Assembly: GCA_024663395.1 (NCBI GenBank)
Contig: JANFAH010000068.1
Span: 217,190-281,189 of the forward strand
Source: Pisolithus tinctorius
Lineage: Eukaryota > Basidiomycota > Agaricomycetes > Boletales > Pisolithaceae
Length of the DNA stretch: 64,000 nt
Direction of reading: 5' to 3'
Position 1 is the first letter of the stretch. Each line of letters starts with the position of its first letter. The translations under genes were made by a program, and so were the position numbers. Shown here piece after piece: positions 58,559 through 64,000 of this stretch. Below the pieces are notes generated by a model. It made no database searches. It was not told the DNA's origin and was given only the letters and a program-made list of their open reading frames with translations.

Positions 58559-59039
58559 TCAGCCCGACTCAGCCAATACACTCGCAACGATATACTCCCC
58601 ATCGTGACTGGCAGAAACATGGAGTCTTGCCGGTGTTGCATCTGGTCCAAGGCTAGTAGTGTACACGAGTGCAGGCTTGAGACCATTCTTGACGTCAAAA
58701 GACGTATATGTGAGCTCTTTCCACGTCGGTCGGAGCGGGTAGAGAGCTTTGTACACTGCTTCCTTGACTGCCCACCTGCGTACACATGTGACGACGGGTG
58801 GAAGAACAACAGCAATTTGCGTACCGTACACCCAGAAACCGTACGATCGAGTCCAGACCTCGTTCATTCGCCGTAGATGTCCCGCCGCCGTTCCCAGGCT
58901 GGCTTGTCAGCGCGCGAAAAGCGTCTAGTTCGACTGGACTGAGTATGCGCGAGGGGAGCTTGGACAGGCCACGTCGTTTGATGAGAGCTACCAGACGGGG
59001 GACGTGGAGAATGTCGATGCCTATACCATGGACGGGCAT
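58559..59039 (-). CDS. PPT2: Mitochondrial phosphopantetheinyl transferase (AcpS type, Ppt2)
   Basis: Attaches 4'-phosphopantetheine from CoA to the serine of mitochondrial acyl carrier protein. Two exons: MPVHGIGIDILHVPRLVALI with RILSPVELDAFRAL and SIVRFLGVR, then WAVKEAVYKALYPLRPTWKE, LHVSASHDGEYIVASVLAES. The magnesium ligands Asp of GIGIDI and Glu of WAVKEA are present, as is the SxSHD block. The length of about 140-145 residues is that of a stand-alone AcpS. Start ATG 59037-59039; stop 58559-58561. Holo-ACP is also the partner of LYR proteins, a family represented 11 kb away by FMC1. Confidence 0.92.
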
Positions 59040-59155
59040 AGCGATACAGTAATTGATTACTAGCTCTACCAAATTGTCTGACAGGTGCCCTACTAGCCAA
59101 ATAACACACTGAGGTACTTTTTCTTCTTCTTCAAGCTCACCCAAGCCCACCGAAA

Positions 59156-60312
59156 TCACTCTACTTCTGGGAAATCTCCCCCATCCAAGTCGTTTGGCTG
59201 TGCCGGGAAGTCAAATACTTGCACCACAGAAATCGACGCAGACGTACCTCTTTAGGCTCCTCGTCTTCGCCATATTGCATCGTAAAGTCAATGTGACTAA
59301 CGACGACCTCGAGGGATTCCGTCGAGGTGAGGTCCAGAGGAAGGAATGACACAAGCGGGTGATCTTCTATCTGCGACCCCCGCCAATTGGTTAAGTCCAT
59401 CAAGACCGAGTGGGGATGATTAACGAGACATGGCGTACCAACTGCACCAGCGCGCGATTGAGTTCATGAAACCGACCATTCTCTACGCGCCCGTCCCGTG
59501 CCGTGGCAAGAAGCAACGGATCTGGATCGAGATACCGCGAGATATCTTTCCGCGTGCGTCTACCGTTTCGAGGTTCACTCGCACCCTCGGAGGAGGGGGA
59601 GGGGGAAACGAGGTCCATTTTGGACATGATATTTATCCAGGGGATCTCGAGATTGACCATGGCCGACATGGCGGACAGGACACCACTGTGAATTGTGTCA
59701 GCACCATCGATAAGTGGACGAAAAGGAAAGGATCGACCTGAAGAACTTGTACCGGTCTTCCATGAATTGAGAATCGATGAGATACGCTGCACATGTGCGT
59801 ATTCCCATCCTTTGCAAGTTGCGCGCGAGAATGGGAAGAAACGGATGATGGGTGTACAGTTCGATTTGACCTGCGAGCCGTAAAAGATCTTGTCTTCGAG
59901 GAAAGCAAAGGTCTATCGCGCACCTGGACAGTCGATGATGAGGTAGTCCTCGTCGTAACCCCCAAGCTCGTCCTCCAGCCAGTCCATGTTCTGCAGCAGG
60001 TACCTGGCCGGATATCCAAGGGATCAGCATGCATGACATGGTCCGACGTGCAAGCATCTCACTCACTCACTCAAAACAATACACGAGACCTCCATTTGGG
60101 CCCATGCCCATCTCCGACATGACGTCCTCCAGCGTGACGAGTTCTCTGATGTCGATTGCAGGTTCGTACTCGAAGGCGTCACCAGTTGCGGCTGGGTCCA
60201 GGTTGACGATGTGGGCCGTGCGGCGCGCCATGCGAAGGTGCGTTGCGAATGCAGTACTGAATGTCGACTTTCCTGCTCCGGCTGGGCCAGTGACGAGCAC
60301 GGCGTAGCGCAT
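59156..60312 (-). CDS. GPN3: GPN-loop GTPase Gpn3
   Basis: Cytosolic GTPase of the GPN family needed with Gpn1/Npa3 for assembly and nuclear import of RNA polymerase II. Motifs: P-loop [36 protein letters not shown], the defining GPN loop [44 protein letters not shown], and the guanine-specificity motif NIMSKMDLV. The C-terminus reads [19 protein letters not shown] then [20 protein letters not shown] with GDFPEVE after a last intron, as in Gpn3 rather than Gpn1/2. Start ATG 60310-60312; stop 59156-59158. It diverges from PYM with 85 bp between start codons. RTP1 in this window also serves RNA polymerase II import. Confidence 0.94.
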
Positions 60313-60397
60313 GTCTTGTGATGACGGTCGTTGGATAAGACATTACACTAGTGTCTGTGGGAAACTAACACTTCGAGCTTCATTAGCTTCCACCCTG
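60313..60397. promoter_or_regulatory. 85-bp bidirectional GPN3/PYM spacer
   Basis: Short divergent spacer between the GPN3 and PYM start codons; no other feature seen. Confidence 0.45.
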
Positions 60398-60997
60398 ATG
60401 TCAAGACCACCCGTATTTCCTGAACAAACAGCATCTGGCATTGCCGTCGACCCGCGCACCCTCGAGCGCGTCGTACCAGAGACTCGACGTCCAGATGGAT
60501 CGTGCGTACCGCTTATCGCTGGATCGACACCGCTGACTCCTGAGCTGACTGACGCTCGCATTCCTGATCCTCGCAGTGTTAGAAAACAGCTAAAGATCCG
60601 CCCAGGTTTTACCCCTCAGGAGGACGTCTCACGATTTCGGGGGACACGCCAGAAAGCGATGGACGCAACAGCCCTCCCTAAGGGCCACATCCTCGGGTGG
60701 GTTGCCCCCTCTTCCGAGCCCCAGCAAAAGGCGAAGCCTGGTGCAAGTGCACCCCCTCCAAACAAGAATGCCAAACGACGTGCCAAGCAACGAGCTAAAA
60801 AGGCTTCCGAGACGACTGAAGCCGTGAAGAGCAACTGGGACGATGAAGACGAGGAGGGGGAGGGGTCTGCTGATGCTGGCCAACAACCACTGGCCAGAAA
60901 GAAGTCACATCCGGAGAAGAGGCTGATGGTCGCAATGAGTCGGGACCTGCACGAGACGATGCTGACTTGGCGGACAAACTCTCAAAGCTGGATGTGA
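60398..60997 (+). CDS. PYM / WIBG-type exon-junction complex disassembly factor
   Basis: Ribosome-associated protein that removes Y14-Mago exon-junction cores during translation. The N-terminal Mago-binding segment is clear: SGIAVDPRTLERVVPETRRP with DGS, then, across an intron, VRKQLKIRPGFTPQEDVSRF. That intron (60502-60576, 75 nt) is in phase and stop-free, so a naive reading inserts 25 extra residues. The rest is Lys/Arg-rich (KNAKRRAKQRAKKASETTEA) and acidic. The printed frame ends at 60997. In another frame the ending reads RDDADLADKLSKLDVK with a stop at 61000-61002, which looks more like a PYM C-terminal helix. It is reached by one extra base near 60878-60881. The true end is therefore uncertain. 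Confidence 0.82.
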   Translation: MSRPPVFPEQTASGIAVDPRTLERVVPETRRPDGSCVPLIAGSTPLTPELTDARIPDPRSVRKQLKIRPGFTPQEDVSRFRGTRQKAMDATALPKGHILGWVAPSSEPQQKAKPGASAPPPNKNAKRRAKQRAKKASETTEAVKSNWDDEDEEGEGSADAGQQPLARKKSHPEKRLMVAMSRDLHETMLTWRTNSQSWM

Positions 60998-61165
60998 AGT
61001 GATCACACACACGGTCTGGGTTTGTGTTTCATGTATCCTTTGTGATTATGAGGTGTGCACGAGGAGCTCTAGATATATGTATTACGGCCTAACGAATGAA
61101 TCGCAGTTGGAAGGGCATCTATGCGGACGAGTGATAATATGTGGTTCCCTCCAGAGTGATCGTTA

Positions 61166-62192
61166 TTATGAAAGAACAGTCCCCTCAACGTTCCCACCAT
61201 GAGGCGGAAACGGCGACGGTGGCGGTGGTGGTGTGGGCGGTTTATTAAACTGGTATAGCTCCATGCTGATGACGATGAGGAAGACGAAACCACTCAGCGC
61301 GGCTAAAGGACAGATCGATCAGTCCACAGCCGCGGCATGGAACGTGAGCACGCACCAACTGCATTGCGGGTGTTATCCCATTTGACTTCTTCCATACTTG
61401 CACGGAGGTCGCCTATCTCGACGATAGACTTGCTGAGTACCTCCTAAGGTGAAAGGGATGAGACAGAGATGCGATGGGATGAGATGCCGACACGAACTTC
61501 GATAACCATGCTTCTCTGCTTTAATTCAGCCTTGCTCTCGTTCTTGCGCGTGTCTAGCTCCATCTGAATTCTATGATCAGCGTTCCCGACGTGTCTTGCG
61601 ACGGACGGTGGATGCGACGGAAGAGTACATACTCGTGCTTGAGATTGCCCAGGTCCTCCTTCATCTTCACGTCGAGCCTGTCGACTTCCCTGCGGAGGGT
61701 GGTGACTCGTTCACGCATGGCGGTGATTTCGCTTCGGGACGTTGCCGTTTGCTCTGCTCGTAGTTTTGAGAGAGCGGCACGGAAGAGATATGCTTGCTGG
61801 CCGGACATGAGTCGTTGCAGAGGTTCAGAGCAGTGTACCACCTACGTTGTCTAGATCCTTTCTCGTCAAACCGTCTCTCCCCACCCTGCCCAGACGGTCC
61901 GCAAGCAATGCGCGTGTTGCGCGCATGAGGCTGCGTGCTACGGTGGTTGGAAACGTGCGCTCGAGCGCGACGAAGAAGGCATGGGTGTGAAACGGGGGTG
62001 TGGCATATGAAGGCGGGGGTGGGGTTCGTGGGGATCTGAACGAGCGGGTGGGCCGGAGACGCCTGTGGATTGCGCAGATGACGGAGCAGCGGGGTCCCTT
62101 GGATGTGCGAGGGCGATGTCGCTGACAGGGCTGGCGTGTGCGTGTGTCCGTCGCACGTATACACGACCGAGTGCGAGGCGAGGAGCAGACAT
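61166..62192 (-). CDS. Mitochondrial DUF1640 / MCUR1-CCDC90 family coiled-coil protein
   Basis: Inner-membrane protein of the Fmp32/MCUR1 family, linked in other organisms to calcium uniporter regulation or cytochrome oxidase assembly. Spliced start: [10 protein letters not shown] joined over a 65-nt intron (62098-62162) to [20 protein letters not shown], an Arg-rich presequence. Then the family head [20 protein letters not shown] with [20 protein letters not shown] and LTRKDLDN. A coiled coil follows ([57 protein letters not shown]), then [20 protein letters not shown] with KWDNTRNAV. The last exon has one membrane helix ([15 protein letters not shown]) and a Pro-rich tail. Stop TAA at 61166-61168. 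An ATG at 62301 could give a different, unspliced N-terminus, which I think less likely. Confidence 0.88.
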
Positions 62193-62299
62193 GAGTCAGG
62201 GTGGACCGCACAGCCTGCGCAGAGTAATACAAAGAGGGTATGGGTATATATACAGCTGACAGGGGGGAGGGGCTCTTATCTGCTCCTCGACCGCCCTGC
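62193..62299. promoter_or_regulatory. Divergent promoter with TATA-like octamer, MCUR1-like / His-Ser-rich genes
   Basis: A 107-bp spacer between divergent start codons. It contains the palindromic TATATATA at 62245-62252, about 48 bp upstream of the plus-strand ATG and 53 bp from the minus-strand ATG. Confidence 0.4.
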
Positions 62300-63118
62300 A
62301 TGTCTCGCTACGTGTTCCCGTCCACTGCTGGCTCCCACTCCTACTCCCCTACCAACACACCGTCCCACCGCTCTACGCGACCTCTGCGCCGTCTGCACAC
62401 AGTCACAGCCAGAGCCCATACCACTCTGCCAGGCGCAACTCCCTCAGTGGCCACCCCGCGCCCTATGCCTACTCTGCCTCGCAGGGCACCCACTACAGCA
62501 CCCCCTCCCACCATGCCCACAACACAGCAACCCATCTAGTCGTGCCTGGCACGTCCTCCAGCCACAGGAGCAGGTCGAGGTCGAGGTCCAGCCACGGACA
62601 CGGCCACCCCACATCCACACACCCACTCCGCAGTCACAGCCAGAGCCGCCACGCCCAACCCCATGTTTACACGCCTTCGACCGCACCCGTGTACCTAGTA
62701 CGTCTTTCCTACCGTCATCTGCTGAATCCGGCTGATGATCTCATATAGGATGCCTCCCATCACTCCACCCACCGTTATCCCTCCACCCATTCGCACCACT
62801 CACACCACTCACATGCCCACTCCCACTCCTCCCACACTACCCCAGTCGCCAGCGTACCACCTCCCTTGGTGATCGTTTCAGACGCTTCCTCGGTTTAGAT
62901 ACCCCCATCACCCCCAACAACAACAACATTACGCTAACGGCAATGCCGGGCGCAGGCGCCATAACTCCTTCTCTGGTTACAGAGATGACAGTAAACTCCA
63001 CAGGACCAATACCACCCGCTCCGGGCCGTGGTTCTTTGGTCCCACCGATAACAGGCGCTATATCGACGAGCACGGCAGGGATGTGGACTATCTTGGAAGG
63101 GTAATTCACAGATACTAA
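62300..63118 (+). CDS. His/Ser-rich low-complexity protein with a conserved-looking C-terminus
   Basis: Function unknown. Starts [17 protein letters not shown], then in a shifted frame [20 protein letters not shown] and a long Ser/His/Arg-rich stretch ([33 protein letters not shown]). An intron at about 62702-62752 leads to a His/Ser-repeat exon ([16 protein letters not shown]). The tail [13 protein letters not shown] and [15 protein letters not shown]...[16 protein letters not shown], ending VIHRY, is rich in aromatic and charged residues and is the part most likely conserved. The parts lie in different frames. Adding single bases in C runs at 62346-62349, 62863-62865 and 62902-62906 makes one continuous frame. 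Either the assembly lost bases, or the gene is broken, or introns I cannot place are present. Confidence 0.5.
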
Positions 63119-63269
63119 ACACGATTACTATGCAATGTTCCGTTCCATTCCACGTATGTATGTGGTATGTAGAGTGTCATCAGATCGGACCCGTCTTCCA
63201 TTCTTCGCGCCATAATGTACTTATTTCCGGACTCCACCGCCTCGTATAAACCTGTTGTAAAGTGACAAG
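63119..63269. other. Convergent 3' intergenic region
   Basis: About 150 bp between the converging His/Ser-rich gene and the acidic-protein gene; nothing further seen. Confidence 0.4.
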
Positions 63270-64000
63270 TTATTCCAATACGTATTTATTGTTCGGAACG
63301 GGGAACGTAAATACCGAGTGACAGTCTATCACAGCCTTTGACGTTGCCAGTGACCGCGAAGCCGTGTCCCAACATCCAACTCGGTCTTGTACAATCCGCT
63401 TGGCCCTTGTGACCGGGGCGTGTCGAGTCCCAAACAGCAACGTTCTTCCCTCCAAGAAGTTCGAAGCTTCTGGTTCCTCATCCTCGGCGTCCTCCCATAC
63501 TGACGATGCGCGTTCGTTATCACCGTACTGCCACACAATAGTCGTCCACGTCCTCTAGAACCGAGCCGTCGTACTCGGCGGGGTATGCGTCGTATTGCCA
63601 TTCCAGCTCGTCCTCGAAGCCAGGTTCCCCAATAGTGTCTAGATCGTATCCATCAGCGGCATCGCTCAACCCCCAATCCTCCACGTGTGACTCCGGCCAG
63701 AAATCAACGTCTGTCCAACGCCAAGATCATCCATCACCACTGGGGTATCATCACTATACCAGGGAACTTCACAGTCATGGAATCCGATTCCATCAGATGG
63801 TCGACAACTGATAGCCTCGTTTAGGTTGTGATATTGCTGTCGATCATCGACCGCTTCATACGGCCCTGATCGTCCAAGGAGACATACGATGGTGCGATCG
63901 CCGGCTGCTCGTATGCCGCGAAAGTAACGTGGATCGGCGAGGTGTCTGTCGAAAACATAGCAGGAGGCTGGGAGGACACTTCGATCGCATAATTACCGCT
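63270..64000 (-). CDS. Acidic hypothetical protein, 5' end outside window
   Basis: Fragments with strong acidic/aromatic coding character occur on the minus strand: NYAIEVSSQPPAMFSTDTSP, CEVPWYSDDTPVVMDDLG, DVDFWPESHVEDWGLSDAAD, YDLDTIGEPGFEDELEWQYD and WQYGDNERASSVWEDAEDEE. They lie in different frames with no clean introns between some of them, so either unusual splicing or base errors interrupt it. The stop could be at 63520-63522 (after DDYCVAVR) or, in the next frame, at 63270. I do not recognise a family. The N-terminus continues beyond 64000. Confidence 0.4.

Noticed and set aside
61938..62301. Longer unspliced N-terminus for the DUF1640 protein starting at 62301
   Set aside because: The spliced start at 62192 gives a compact Arg-rich presequence and avoids translating the likely promoter with its TATATATA.
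1..64000. tRNA genes, CRISPR arrays, transposons or bacterial insertions
   Set aside because: No tRNA B-box-like segments, regularly spaced direct repeats, transposase or integrase motifs, or intron-free foreign blocks were seen by eye.

Overview
This window is nuclear DNA of a filamentous basidiomycete, most likely an agaricomycete. Genes are dense and interrupted by many short introns of about 42-80 nt, and the gene set is typical of fungal housekeeping: Sec7, Sla1, Sup35, Snf7, Lag1, Elp2, Sua5. Several proteins have a basidiomycete look, including a BTB-like protein and an HMG-box factor with a MATA-type box. I see no tRNA, rRNA, transposon, CRISPR array or bacterial-style operon.

Layout. 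1-1375: no recognisable gene. 1.4-4.2 kb: a 14-3-3 protein (+) convergent with deoxyhypusine synthase (-). 4.2-10.8 kb: the large Arf exchange factor SEC7 (+). 10.9-20.6 kb: a minus-strand run of SLA1 (endocytic actin patch), WSS1 (DNA-protein crosslink protease), SGF73 (SAGA) and SUP35 (eRF3). 20.6-24.2 kb: RTP1/TANGO6 HEAT protein (+). 24.4-30.2 kb: TCA17 (TRAPP), a peroxisomal carrier and a large E2 enzyme, all (-). 30.5-35 kb: NEM1 (+), SNF7 (-), LAG1 ceramide synthase (-). 35.1-40.2 kb: a U1A/U2B''-type RRM protein (+), an irregular DJ-1/PfpI gene (-), MOB1 (+), a BTB-like protein (-). 40.8-47.2 kb: DBP8, an HMG-box factor, SUA5 and FMC1 (-). 47.5-52.0 kb: an RRM protein and a PAM2-like/eIF4A-like pseudo-helicase (+). 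52.4-57.2 kb: ELP2, a glutathione transferase and COA5/PET191 (-). 57.2-64 kb: IBA57 (+), PPT2 and GPN3 (-), PYM (+), an MCUR1/DUF1640 protein (-), a His/Ser-rich protein (+) and the 3' part of an acidic protein (-).

How the genes relate. They do not form a pathway cluster, but themes recur. Translation and RNA: eIF5A hypusination, eRF3, DBP8, the eIF4A-like protein, PYM, ELP2 and SUA5 (both modify tRNA anticodon-loop bases), and an snRNP protein. Membrane traffic: SEC7, TCA17, SNF7, SLA1. Mitochondria: FMC1, COA5, IBA57, PPT2 and the MCUR1-like protein. Several head-to-head pairs have start codons about 30-110 bp apart and probably share promoters (SUP35/RTP1, COA5/IBA57, GPN3/PYM, MCUR1-like/His-Ser-rich).

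The most unusual item is 48825-52008. An N-terminal PAM2-like motif and a long disordered region with predicted coiled coils are spliced to a DEAD-box fold in which the ATPase and RNA-binding motifs are degenerate. Gene structure is also notable: probable GC-AG introns, 10-nt and 15-nt microexons, stop-free in-phase introns, and several one-base frame breaks at C/G runs that may be assembly errors. All product calls come from reading translated motifs; no database search was run.
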